From the NCBI GenBank assembly GCA_916048095.2, contig OU696595.1, forward strand, positions 6,327,165 to 6,391,164: 64,000 nucleotides of DNA, given 5' to 3'. The first letter of the stretch is position 1; every line of letters starts with the position of its first letter. Under the pieces are notes generated by a model that was given only the letters and a program-made list of their open reading frames with translations, had not been told where the DNA came from and did no database searches. Origin of the DNA: Sacculina carcini. Its lineage: Eukaryota > Arthropoda > Thecostraca > Sacculinidae. The position numbers were made by a program, and so were the translations under genes. Of this stretch, positions 27,071 to 40,800 are shown one piece after another.

Positions 27071-29430
27071 CACTTAGGTAACATTTATGTAACACTTAGG
27101 TAACACTTAGGTAACACTTAGGTAACACTTAGGTAACACTTAGGGCACACTTAGGTAACACTTAGGGCACACTTAGGGCACACTTAGGGCATACTTAGGT
27201 AACACTTAGGTAACACTTAGGTAACACTTAGGTAACACTTAGGGTACACTTAGTTAACACTTAGGGCACACTTAGGTAACACTCAGGTAACACTTAGGGC
27301 ACACTTAGGGCACACTTAGGGTACACTTAGGTAACACTTGGGTTACACTTAGGTAACACTTAGGGTACACTTAGGTAACACTTAGGTAACACTTAGGTAA
27401 CACTTAGGACACACTTAGGTAACACTTAGGTAACACTTAGGTAACACTTAGGGCACACTTAGGGCACACTTAGGTAACACTTAGGTATCACTTAGGGCAC
27501 ACTTAGGTAACACTTAGGGCACACTTAGGTAACACTTAGGTAACACTTAGGTAACACTTAGGTAACACTTAGGGTACACTTAGTTAACACTTAGGGCACA
27601 CTTAGGTAACACTTAGGTAACACTTAGGGCACACTTAGGTAACACTTAGGGCACACTTAGGTAACACTTATGTAACACTTAGGTAACACTTAGGTAACAC
27701 TTAGGTAACACTTAGGGTACACTTAGGTAACACTTAGGGTACGCTTAGGTAACACTTAGGTAACACTTAGTTAACACTTAGGGCACACTTAGGTAACACT
27801 TAGGTAACACTTAGGGCACACTTAGGTAACACTTAGGGCACACTTAGGTAACACTTATGTAACACTTAGGTAACATTTATGTAACACTTAGGTAACACTT
27901 AGGTAACACTTAGGTAACACTTAGGTAACACTTAGGGCACACTTAGGTAACACTTAGGGCACACTTAGGGCACACTTAGGTAACACTTAGGGCACACTTA
28001 GGTAACACTTAGGTAACACTTAGGTAACACTTAGGGTACACTTAGGTAGCACTTAGGGTACGCTTAGGTAACACTTAGGTAACACTTAGGTAACACTTAG
28101 GACACACTTAGGTAACACTTAGGTAACACTTAGGTAACACTTAGGTAACACTTAGGGCACACTTAGGGCACACTTAGGTAACACTTAGGTAACACTTAGG
28201 GCACACTTAGGGTATACTTAGGTAACACTTAGGTAACACTTAGGGCACACTTAGGTAACACTTAGGGCACACTTAGGTAACACTTAGGTAACACTTAGGG
28301 CACACTTAGGTAACACTTAGGGCACACTTAGGTAACACTTAGGTAACACTTAGGGCACACTTAGGTAACACTTAGGTAACACTTAGGGCACACTTAGGTA
28401 ACACTTAGGTAACACTTAGGTAACACTTAGGTAACACTTAGGTAACACTTAGGGCACACTTAGGTAACACTTAGGTAACACTTAGGTAACACTTAGGTAA
28501 CACTTAGGGCACACTTAGGTAACACTTAGGGCACACTTAGGTAACACTTAGGGCACACTTAGGTAACACTTAGGTAACACTTAGGGCACACTTAGGTAAC
28601 ACTTATGTAACACTTAGGTAACACTTAGGTAACATTTATGTAACACTTAGGTAACACTTAGGGCACACTTAGGTAACACTTAGGTAACACTTAGGTAACA
28701 CTTAGGGCACACTTAGGTAACACTTAGGGTACACTTAGGTAACACTTAGGTAACACTTAGGGCACGCTTAGGTAACACTTAGGGCACACTTAGGCAACAC
28801 TTAGGTAACACTTAGGTAACACTTAGGTAACACTTAGGTAACACTTAGGTAACACTTAGGTAACACTTAGGGTACACTTAGTTAACACTTAGGGCACACT
28901 TAGGTAACACTTATGTAACACTTAGGTAACACTTAGGTAACATTTATGTAACACTTAGGTAACACTTAGGGCACACTTAGGTAACACTTAGGTAACACTT
29001 AGGTAACACTTAGGGCACACTTAGGTAACACTTAGGGCACACTTAGGTAACACTTAGGGCACACTTAGGTAACACTTAGGGCACACTTAGGTAACACTTA
29101 GGTAACACTTGAGGCACACTTAGTTAAAACTTAGGGCACACTTAGGTAACACTTAGGGCATACTTAGGTAACACTTAGGTAACACTTAGGTAACACTTAG
29201 GTAACACTTAGGTAACACTTAGGTAACACTTAGGTAACACTTAGGGTACACTTAGTTAACACTTAGGGCACACTTAGGTAACACTTAGGTAACACTTAGG
29301 GCACACTTAGGTAACACTTAGGGCACACTTAGGTAACACTTATGTAACACTTAGGTAACATTTATGTAACACTTAGGTAACACTTAGGTAAGACTTAGGT
29401 AAGACTTAGGTAACACTTAGGGCACACTTA
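27071..29430. repeat. 2.46-kb higher-order repeat, copy anchored at 27335
   Basis: The landmarks CACTCAGGTAA 27280, CACTTGGGTTA 27335, CATTTATGTAA 27874, TACTT junction 28215, GCA-CGCTT junction 28765 and the GACTTAGGTAA doublet from 29392 match those of the copy at 9.0-11.3 kb at 18,139 bp. I found no CACTTGGGTTA unit to the right of 27335, so this is the last recognisable copy of the 2.46-kb repeat in the window. Confidence 0.78.
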
Positions 29431-31159
29431 GGTAACACTTAGGGCACACTTAGGGCACACTTAGGTAACACTTAGGGCACACTTAGGTAACACTTAGGTA
29501 ACACTTAGGGTACACTTAGGTAACACTTAGGGTACACTTAGGTAACACTTAGGTAACACTTAGGTAACACTTAGGACACACTTAGGTAACACTTAGGTAA
29601 CACTTAGGTAACACTTAGGTAACACTTAGGGCACACTTAGGGCACACTTAGGTAACACTTAGGTAACACTTAGGGCACACTTAGGTAACACTTAGGGCAC
29701 ACTTAGGTAACACTTAAGTAACACTTAGGTAACACTTAGGTAACACTTAGGGTACACTTAGGTAACACTTAGGGCACACTTAGGTAACACTTAGGTAACA
29801 CTTAGGTAACACTTAGGTAACACTTAGGTAACACTTAGGGTACACTTAGTTAACACTTAGGGCACACTTATGTAACACTTAGGTAACACTTAGGGCACAC
29901 TTAGGTAACACTTAGGGCACACTTAGGTAAAACTTAGGGAACACTTAGGTAACACTTAGGGCACACTTAGGGCATACTTAGGTAACACTTAGGTAACACT
30001 TAGGGCACACTTAGGTAACACTTAGGGCACACTTAGGTAACACTTAGGTAACACTTAGGGCACACAAGGGTAACACTTAGGGCACACTTAGGTAACACTT
30101 AGGTAACACTTAGGGCACACTTAGGTAACACTTAGGTAACACTTAGGGCACACTTAGGTAACACTTAGGTAACACTTAGGTAACACTTAGGGTACACTTA
30201 GTTAACACTTAGGGCACACTTAGGTAACACTTAGGTAACACTTAGGGCACACTTAGGTAACACTTAGGGCACACTTAGGTAACACTTATGTAACACTTAG
30301 GTAACATTTATGTAACACTTAGGTAACACTTAGGGCACACTTAGGTAACACTTAGGGCACACTTAGGTAACACTTAGGGCACACTTAGGTAACACTTAGG
30401 GCACACTTAGGTAACACTTAGGGCATACTTAGGTAACACTTAGGTAACACTTAGGTAACACTTAGGTAACACTTAGGTAACACTTAGGTAACACTTAGGT
30501 AACACTTAGGGTACACTTAGTTAACACTTAGGGCACACTTAGGTAACACTTAGGTAACACTTAGGGCACACTTAGGTAACACTTAGGTAACACTTATGTA
30601 ACACTTAGGTAACATTTATGTAACACTTAGGTAACACTTAGGGCACACTTAGGTAACACTTAGGGCACACTTAGGTAACACTTAGGGCACACTTAGGTAA
30701 CACTTAGGGCACACTTAGGTAACACTTAGGGCACACTTAGGTAACACTTAGGGCACACTTAGGTAACACTTAGGTAACACTTGAGGCACACTTAGTTAAC
30801 ACTTAGGGCACACTTAGGTAACACTTAGGGCACACTTAGGTAACACTTAGGTAACACTTAGGTAACATTTAGGTAACACTTAGGTAACACTTAGGTAACA
30901 CTTAGGTAACACTTAGGGTACACTTAGGTAACACTTAGGGCACACTTAGGTAACACTTAGGTAACACTTAGGGCACACTTAGGTAACACTTAGGGCACAC
31001 TTAGGTAACACTTATGTAACACTTAGGTAACATTTATGTAACACTTAGGTAACACTTAGGTAACACTTAGGTAACACTTAGGTAACACTTAGGGCACACT
31101 TAGGTAGCACTTAGGGCACACTTAGGGCACACTTAGGTAACACTTAGGGAACACTTAGG

Positions 31160-34100
31160 TAACACTTAGGTAACACTTAGGTAACACTTAGGGTACACTT
31201 AGGTAACACTTAGGGTACACTTAGGTAACACTTAGGTAACACTTAGGTAACACTTAGGACACACTTAGGTAAAACTTAGGTAACACTTAGGTAACACTTA
31301 GGTAACACTTAGGGCACACTTAGGGCACACTTAGGTAACACTTAGGTAACACTTAGGGCACACTTAGGTAACACTTAGGGCACACTTAGGTAACACTTAG
31401 GTAACACTTAGGTAACACTTAGGTAACACTTAGGGTACACTTAGTTAACACTTAGGGCACACTTATGTAACACTTAGGTAACACTTAGGGCACACTTAGG
31501 TAACACTTAGGGCACACTTAGGTAACACTTAGGGAACACTTAGGTAACACTTAGGGCACACTTAGGGAACACTTAGGTAACACTTAGGTAACACTTAGGG
31601 CACACTTAGGTAACACTTAGGGCACACTTAGGTAACACTTAGGTAACACTTAGGGCACACAAGGGTAACACTTAGGGCACACTTAGGTAACACTTAGGTA
31701 ACACTTAGGGCACACTTAGGTAACACTTAGGTAACACTTAGGGCACACTTAGGTAACACTTAGGTAACACTTAGGTAACACTTAGGGTACACTTAGTTAA
31801 CACTTAGGGCACACTTAGGTAACACTTAGGTAACACTTAGGGCACACTTAGGTAACACTTAGGGCACACTTAGGTAACACTTATGTAACACTTAGGTAAC
31901 ATTTATGTAACACTTAGGTAACACTTAGGGCACACTTAGGTAACACTTAGGGCACACTTAGGTAACACTTAGGGCACACTTAGGTAACACTTAGGGCACA
32001 CTTAGGTAACACTTAGGGCACACTTAGGTAACACTTAGGGCACACTTAGGTAACACTTAGTTAACACTTAGGGCACACTTAGGTAACACTTAGGTAACAC
32101 TTAGGTAACACTTAGGTAACACTTAGGGCACACTTAGGTAACACTTAGGGTACACTTAGGTAACACTTAGGTAACACTTAGGGCACACTTAGGTAACACT
32201 TATGTAACACTTAGGTAACACTTAGGTAACACTTAGGTAACACTTAGGGTACACTTAGTTAACACTTAGGGTACACTTAGTTAACACTTAGGGCACACTT
32301 AGGTAACACTTAGGTAACACTTAGGGCACACTTAGGTAACACTTAGGGCACACTTAGGTAACACTTATGTAACACTTAGGTAACATTTATGTAACACTTA
32401 GGTAACACTTAGGTAACACTTAGGTAACACTTAGGTAACACTTAGGGCACACTTAGGTAACACTTAGGGCACACTTAGGGCACACTTAGGTAACACTTAG
32501 GGCACACTTAGGTAACACTTAGGTAACACTTAGGGTACACTTAGGTAACACTTAGGGTACACTTAGGTAACACTTAGGTAACACTTAGGTAACACTTAGG
32601 TAACACTTAGGTAACACTTAGGTAACACTTAGGGTACACTTAGTTAACACTTAGGGCACACTTAGGTAACACTTAGGTAACACTTAGGGCACACTTAGGT
32701 AACACTTAGGGCACACTTAGGTAACACTTATGTAACACTTAGGTAACATTTATGTAACACTTAGGTAACACTTAGGGCACACTTAGGTAACACTTAGGGC
32801 ACACTTAGGTAACACTTAGGTAACACTTAGGGCACACTTAGGTAACACTTAGGGCACACTTAGGTAACACTTAGTTAACACTTAGGGCACACTTAGGTAA
32901 CACTTAGGTAACACTTAGGTAACACTTAGGTAACACTTAGGGCACACTTAGGTAACACTTAGGGTACACTTAGGTAACACTTAGGTAACACTTAGGGCAC
33001 ACTTAGGTAACACTTATGTAACACTTAGGTAACACTTAGGTAACACTTAGGTAACACTTAGGGTACACTTAGTTAACACTTAGGGTACACTTAGTTAACA
33101 CTTAGGGCACACTTAGGTAACACTTAGGTAACACTTAGGGCACACTTAGGTAACACTTAGGGCACACTTAGGGCACACTTAGGTAACACTTAGGTAACAC
33201 TTGAGGCACACTTAGTTAACACTTAGGGCACACTTAGGTAACACTTAGGGCATACTTAGGTAACACTTAGGTAACACTTAGGTAACACTTAGGTAACACT
33301 TAGGTAACACTTAGGTAACACTTAGGTAACACTTAGGGTACACTTAGTTAACACTTAGGGCACACTTAGGTAACACTTAGGTTACACTTAGTTAACACTT
33401 AGGGCACACTTATGTAACACTTAGGGTACACTTAGTTAACACTTAGGGTACACTTAGTTAACACTTAGGGCACACTTAGGTAACACTTAGGTAACACTTA
33501 GGGCACACTTAGGTAACACTTAGGACACACTTAGGTAACACTTAGGTAACACTTAGGTAACACTTAGGGTACACTTAGTTAACACTTAGGGCACACTTAT
33601 GTAACACTTAGGTAACACTTAGGTAACACTTAGGTAACACTTAGGGCACACTTAGGTAACACTTAGGTAACACTTAGGGTACACTTAGTTAACACTTAGG
33701 GTACACTTAGTTAACACTTAGGGCACACTTAGGTAACACTTAGGTAACACTTAGGGCACACTTAGGTAACACTTAGGACACACTTAGGTAACACTTAGGT
33801 AACACTTAGGTAACACTTAGGGTACACTTAGTTAACACTTAGGGCACACTTATGTAACACTTAGGTAACACTTAGGTAACACTTAGGGCACACTTAGGGC
33901 ATACTTAGGTAACACTTAGGTAACACTTAGGGCACACTTAGGTAACACTTAGGGCACACTTAGGTTACACTTAGGTAACACTTAGGGCACACTTAGGTAA
34001 CACTTAGGGCACACTTAGGTAACACTTAGGGTACACTTAGTTAACACTTAGGGCACACTTATGTAACACTTAGGTAACACTTAGGTAACACTTAGGGCAC

Positions 34101-37100
34101 ACTTAGGGCATACTTAGGTAACACTTAGGTAACACTTAGGGCACACTTAGGTAACACTTAGGGCACACTTAGGTAAAACTTAGGTAACACTTAGGGCACA
34201 CTTAGGTAACACTTAGGTAACACTTAGGGCACACTTAGGTAACACTTAGGTAACACTTAGGTAACACTTAGGGTACACTTAGTTAACACTTAGGGCACAC
34301 TTAGGTAACACTTAGGTAACACTTAGGGCACACTTAGGTAACACTTAGGGCACACTTAGGTAACACTTATGTAACACTTAGGTAACATTTATGTAACACT
34401 TAGGTAACACTTAGGGCACACTTAGGTAACACTTAGGGCACACTTAGGTAACACTTAGGGCACACTTAGGTAACACTTAGGGCACACTTAGGTAACACTT
34501 AGGGCACACTTAGGTAACACTTAGGGCACACTTAGGTAACACTTAGGTAACACTTAGGGTACACTTAGGTAACACTTAGGGTACACTTAGGTAACACTTA
34601 GGTAACACTTAGGTAACACTTAGGACACACTTAGGTAAAACTTAGGTAACACTTAGGTAACACTTAGGTAACACTTAGGGCACACTTAGGGCACACTTAG
34701 GTAACACTTAGGTAACACTTAGGGCACACTTAGGTAACACTTAGGGCACACTTAGGTAACACTTAGGTAACACTTAGGTAACACTTAGGTAACACTTAGG
34801 GTACACTTAGTTAACACTTAGGGCACACTTATGTAACACTTAGGTAACACTTAGGGCACACTTAGGTAACACTTAGGGCACACTTAGGTAACACTTAGGG
34901 AACACTTAGGTAACACTTAGGGCACACTTAGGGCATACTTAGGTAACACTTAGGTAACACTTAGGGCACACTTAGGTAACACTTAGGGCACACTTAGGTA
35001 ACACTTAGGTAACACTTAGGGCACACAAGGGTAACACTTAGGGCACACTTAGGTAACACTTAGGTAACACTTAGGGCACACTTAGGTAACACTTAGGTAA
35101 CACTTAGGGCACACTTAGGTAACACTTAGGTAACACTTAGGTAACACTTAGGGTACACTTAGTTAACACTTAGGGCACACTTAGGTAACACTTAGGTAAC
35201 ACTTAGGGCACACTTAGGTAACACTTAGGGCACACTTAGGTAACACTTATGTAACACTTAGGTAACATTTATGTAACACTTAGGTAACACTTAGGGCACA
35301 CTTAGGTAACACTTAGGGCACACTTAGGTAACACTTAGGGCACACTTAGGTAACACTTAGGGCACACTTAGGTAACACTTAGGGCACACTTAGGTAACAC
35401 TTAGGGCACACTTAGGTAACACTTAGTTAACACTTAGGGCACACTTAGGTAACACTTAGGTAACACTTAGGTAACACTTAGGTAACACTTAGGGCACACT
35501 TAGGTAACACTTAGGGTACACTTAGGTAACACTTAGGTAACACTTAGGGCACACTTAGGTAACACTTATGTAACACTTAGGTAACACTTAGGTAACACTT
35601 AGGTAACACTTAGGGTACACTTAGTTAACACTTAGGGTACACTTAGTTAACACTTAGGGCACACTTAGGTAACACTTAGGTAACACTTAGGGCACACTTA
35701 GGTAACACTTAGGGCACACTTAGGTAACACTTATGTAACACTTAGGTAACATTTATGTAACACTTAGGTAACACTTAGGTAACACTTAGGTAACACTTAG
35801 GTAACACTTAGGGCACACTTAGGTAACACTTAGGGCACACTTAGGGCACACTTAGGTAACACTTAGGGCACACTTAGGTAACACTTAGGTAACACTTAGG
35901 GTACACTTAGGTAACACTTAGGGTACACTTAGGTAACACTTAGGTAACACTTAGGTAACACTTAGGTAACACTTAGGTAACACTTAGGTAACACTTAGGG
36001 TACACTTAGTTAACACTTAGGGCACACTTAGGTAACACTTAGGTAACACTTAGGGCACACTTAGGTAACACTTAGGGCACACTTAGGTAACACTTATGTA
36101 ACACTTAGGTAACATTTATGTAACACTTAGGTAACACTTAGGGCACACTTAGGTAACACTTAGGGCACACTTAGGTAACACTTAGGTAACACTTAGGGCA
36201 CACTTAGGTAACACTTAGGGCACACTTAGGTATCACTTAGTTAACACTTAGGGCACACTTAGGTAACACTTAGGTAACACTTAGGTAACACTTAGGTAAC
36301 ACTTAGGGCACACTTAGGTAACACTTAGGGTACACTTAGGTAACACTTAGGTAACACTTAGGGCACACTTAGGTAACACTTATGTAACACTTAGGTAACA
36401 CTTAGGTAACACTTAGGTAACACTTAGGGTACACTTAGTTAACACTTAGGGTACACTTAGTTAACACTTAGGGCACACTTAGGTAACACTTAGGTAACAC
36501 TTAGGGCACACTTAGGTAACACTTAGGGCACACTTAGGGCACACTTAGGTAACACTTAGGTAACACTTGAGGCACACTTAGTTAACACTTAGGGCACACT
36601 TAGGTAACACTTAGGGCATACTTAGGTAACACTTAGGTAACACTTAGGTAACACTTAGGTAACACTTAGGTAACACTTAGGTAACACTTAGGTAACACTT
36701 AGGGTACACTTAGTTAACACTTAGGGCACACTTAGGTAACACTTAGGGTACACTTAGTTAACACTTAGGGCACACTTATGTAACACTTAGGGTACACTTA
36801 GTTAACACTTAGGGTACACTTAGTTAACACTTAGGGCACACTTAGGTAACACTTAGGTAACACTTAGGGCACACTTAGGTAACACTTAGGACACACTTAG
36901 GTAACACTTAGGTAACACTTAGGTAACACTTAGGGTACACTTAGTTAACACTTAGGGCACACTTATGTAACACTTAGGTAACACTTAGGTAACACTTAGG
37001 TAACACTTAGGGCACACTTAGGTAACACTTAGGTAACACTTAGGGTACACTTAGTTAACACTTAGGGTACACTTAGTTAACACTTAGGGCACACTTAGGT

Positions 37101-37890
37101 AACACTTAGGTAACACTTAGGGCACACTTAGGTAACACTTAGGACACACTTAGGTAACACTTAGGTAACACTTAGGTAACACTTAGGGTACACTTAGTTA
37201 ACACTTAGGGCACACTTATGTAACACTTAGGTAACACTTAGGTAACACTTAGGGCACACTTAGGGCATACTTAGGTAACACTTAGGTAACACTTAGGGCA
37301 CACTTAGGTAACACTTAGGGCACACTTAGGTTACACTTAGGTAACACTTAGGGCACACTTAGGTAACACTTAGGGCACACTTAGGTAACACTTAGGGTAC
37401 ACTTAGTTAACACTTAGGGCACACTTATGTAACACTTAGGTAACACTTAGGTAACACTTAGGGCACACTTAGGGCATACTTAGGTAACACTTAGGTAACA
37501 CTTAGGGCACACTTAGGTAACACTTAGGGCACACTTAGGTAAAACTTAGGTAACACTTAGGGCACACTTAGGTAACACTTAGGTAACACTTAGGGCACAC
37601 TTAGGTAACACTTAGGTAACACTTAGGTAACACTTAGGGTACACTTAGTTAACACTTAGGGCACACTTAGGTAACACTTAGGTAACACTTAGGGCACACT
37701 TAGGTAACACTTAGGGCACACTTAGGTAACACTTATGTAACACTTAGGTAACATTTATGTAACACTTAGGTAACACTTAGGGCACACTTAGGTAACACTT
37801 AGGGCACACTTAGGTAACACTTAGGGCACACTTAGGTAACACTTAGGGCACACTTAGGTAACACTTAGGGCACACTTAGGTAACACTTAG
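31160..37890. repeat. 3,366-bp tandem repeat pair, second block
   Basis: This is the counterpart of 13.0-19.74 kb at 18,150 bp. CACAAGGGTAA units lie at 31658 and 35024 (3,366 bp apart), and a CACTTAGGTTA unit at 33957 matches 15807. The CACTTAGGTAT unit of the second half is at 36223; its partner in the first half, near 32857, has become an A unit. The two halves meet near 34,526. The segment is rich in GGGTA units followed by CACTTAGTTAA. Confidence 0.78.
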
Positions 37891-40800
37891 GGCACACTTA
37901 GGTAACACTTAGGTAACACTTGAGGCACACTTAGTTAGCACTTAGGGCACACTTAGGTAACACTTAGGGCATACTTAGGTAACACTTAGGTAACACTTAG
38001 GTAACACTTAGGTAACACTTAGGTAACACTTAGTTAACACTTAGGTAACACTTAGGGTACACTTAGTTAACACTTAGGGCACACTTAGGTAACACTTAGG
38101 TAACACTTAGGGCACACTTAGGTAACACTTAGGTAACACTTATGTAACACTTAGGTAACATTTATGTAACACTTAGGTAACACTTAGGGCACACTTAGGT
38201 AACACTTAGGGCACACTTAGGTAACACTTAGGGCACACTTAGGTAACACTTAGGGCACACTTAGGTAACACTTAGGGCACACTTAGGTAACACTTAGGTA
38301 ACACTTAGGGTACACTTAGGTAACACTTAGGGTACACTTAGGTAACACTTAGGTAACACTTAGGTAACACTTAGGACACACTTAGGTAACACTTAGGTAA
38401 CACTTAGGTAACACTTAGGTAACACTTAGGGCACACTTAGGGCACACTTAGGTAACACTTAGGTAACACTTAGGGCACACTTAGGTAACACTTAGGGCAC
38501 ACTTAGGTAACACTTAGGTAACACTTAGGTAACACTTAGGTAACACTTAGGTAACACTTAGGGTACACTTAGTTAACACTTAGGGCACACTTATGTAACA
38601 CTTAGGTAACACTTAGGGCACACTTAGGTAACACTTAGGGCACACTTAGGTAAGACTTAGGGAACACTTAGGTAACACTTAGGGCACACTTAGGGCATAC
38701 TTAGGTAACACTTAGGTAACACTTAGGGCACACTTAGGTAACACTTAGGGCACACTTAGGTAACACTTAGGTAACACTTAGGGCACACTTAGGTAACACT
38801 TATGTAACACTTAGGTAACATTTATGTAACACTTAGGTAACACTTAGGGCACACTTAGGTAACACTTAGGGCACACTTAGGTAACACTTAGGGCACACTT
38901 AGGTAACACTTAGGGCACACTTAGGTAACACTTAGGGCACACTTAGGTAACACTTAGGTAACACTTGAGGCACACTTAGTTAACACTTAGGGCACACTTA
39001 GGTAACACTTAGGGCATACTTAGGTAACACTTAGGTAACACTTAGGTAACACTTAGGTAACACTTAGGTAACACTTAGGTAACACTTAGGTAACACTTAG
39101 GTAACACTTAGGGTACACTTAGTTAACACTTAGGGCACACTTAGGTAACACTTAGGTAACACTTAGGGCACACTTAGGTAACACTTATGTAACACTTAGG
39201 TAACACTTAGGTAACATTTATGTAACACTTAGGTAACACTTAGGGCACACTTAGGTAACACTTAGGTAACACTTAGGTAACACTTAGGGCACACTTAGGT
39301 AACACTTAGGGTACACTTAGGTAACACTTAGGTAACACTTAGGGCACGCTTAGGTAACACTTAGGGCACACTTAGGCAACACTTAGGTAACACTTAGGTA
39401 ACACTTAGGTAACACTTAGGTAACACTTAGGTAACACTTAGGTAACACTTAGGGTACACTTAGTTAACACTTAGGGCACACTTAGGTAACACTTATGTAA
39501 CACTTAGGTAACACTTAGGTAACATTTATGTAACACTTAGGTAACACTTAGGGCACACTTAGATAACACTTAGGTAACACTTAGGTAACACTTAGGGCAC
39601 ACTTAGGTAACACTTAGGGCACACTTAGGTAACACTTAGGGCACACTTAGGTAACACTTAGGGCACACTTAGGTAACACTTAGGGCACACTTAGGTAACA
39701 CTTAGGTAACACTTGAGGCACACTTAGTTAACACTTAGGGCACACTTGGGTAACACTTAGGGCATACTTAGGTAACACTTAGGTAACACTTAGGTAACAC
39801 TTAGGTAACACTTAGGTAACACTTAGGGCACACTTAGGTAACACTTAGGTAACACTTAGGTAACACTTAGGGTACACTTAGTTAACACTTAGGGCACACT
39901 TAGGTAACACTTAGGTAACACTTAGGGCACACTTAGGTAACACTTAGGGCACACTTAGGTAACACTTATGTAACACTTAGGTAACATTTATGTAACACTT
40001 AGGTAACACTTAGGTAACACTTAGGTAACACTTAGGTAACACTTAGGGCACACTTAGGTAACACTTAGGGCACACTTAGGGCACACTTAGGTAACACTTA
40101 GGGCACACTTAGGTAACACTTAGGTAACACTTAGGGTACACTTAGGTAACACTTAGGGTACACTTAGGTAACACTTAGGTAACACTTAGGTAACACTTAG
40201 GACACACTTAGGTAACACTTAGGTAACACTTAGGTAACACTTAGGTAACACTTAGGGCACACTTAGGGCACACTTAGGTAACACTTAGGTAACACTTAGG
40301 GCACACTTAGGTAACACTTAGGGCACACTTAGGTAACACTTAGGTAACACTTAGGTAACACTTAGGTAACACTTAGGGTACACTTAGTTAACACTTAGGG
40401 CACACTTATGTAACACTTAGGTAACACTTAGGGCACACTTAGGTAACACTTAGGGCACACTTAGGTAAAACTTAGGGAACACTTAGGTAACACTTAGGGC
40501 ACACTTAGGGCATACTTAGGTAACACTTAGGTAACACTTAGGGCACACTTAGGTAACACTTAGGGCACACTTAGGTAACACTTAGGTAACACTTAGGGCA
40601 CACTTAGGTAACACTTAGGGCACACTTAGGTAACACTTAGGTAACACTTAGGGCACACTTAGGTAACACTTAGGTAACACTTAGGGCACACTTAGGTAAC
40701 ACTTAGGTAACACTTAGGTAACACTTAGGGTACACTTAGTTAACACTTAGGGCACACTTAGGTAACACTTATGTAACACTTAGGTAACACTTAGGTAACA

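Larger units (their letters stand above)
473..27345. repeat. Scattered landmark pair CACTCAGGTAA ... CACTTGGGTTA (eight sites)
   Basis: The two variant units always occur together, 55 bp (five units) apart: CACTCAGGTAA at 473, 1474, 5412, 6677, 9141, 22297, 24827 and 27280, and CACTTGGGTTA at 528, 1529, 5467, 6732, 9196, 22352, 24882 and 27335. I saw none to the right of 27.35 kb. The pair marks the start of the 2.46-kb higher-order repeat and shows that all eight sites descend from one ancestral segment. Confidence 0.85.
11913..35034. repeat. Scattered landmark unit CACAAGGGTAA (six sites)
   Basis: This unit occurs at 11913, 13508, 16874, 30063, 31658 and 35024 and I saw it nowhere else. 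It differs from an A unit at three positions (4, 5 and 9) and lacks the TTAG core, so it has neither the TAG stop on the plus strand nor the TAA stop on the minus strand that nearly every other unit carries. Its length is still 11 bp and the phase is unbroken. The spacings 1,595 and 3,366 bp are repeated in both large blocks. Confidence 0.85.
24660..40200. repeat. 15.6-kb segmental tandem duplication, copy 2 (main part)
   Basis: This part is collinear with about 6.5-22.05 kb. The offset is 18,150 bp on the left, 18,139 bp between the missing unit near 26.3 kb and an added unit near 29.8 kb, and 18,150 bp from there to about 40.20 kb. The extra unit lies in an A-run: four A units after the GGGCA unit near 11.64 kb, five near 29.8 kb. 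Other differences are substitutions, such as CACTTAGGGAA near 31.5 kb where copy 1 has AACTTAGGGAA at 13376. At 40201 a CACTTAGGACA unit follows, whereas copy 1 at 22.05 kb runs into A units, marking the end of the duplication. Confidence 0.82.

Noticed and set aside
6450..40200. Pure assembly artefact (segment assembled twice)
   Set aside because: Not excluded, but the copies differ by substitutions (for example at 13376 versus near 31.5 kb) and by whole units at 8.1/26.3 and 11.6/29.8 kb, which a simple double assembly would not produce. Raw reads are needed to settle it.
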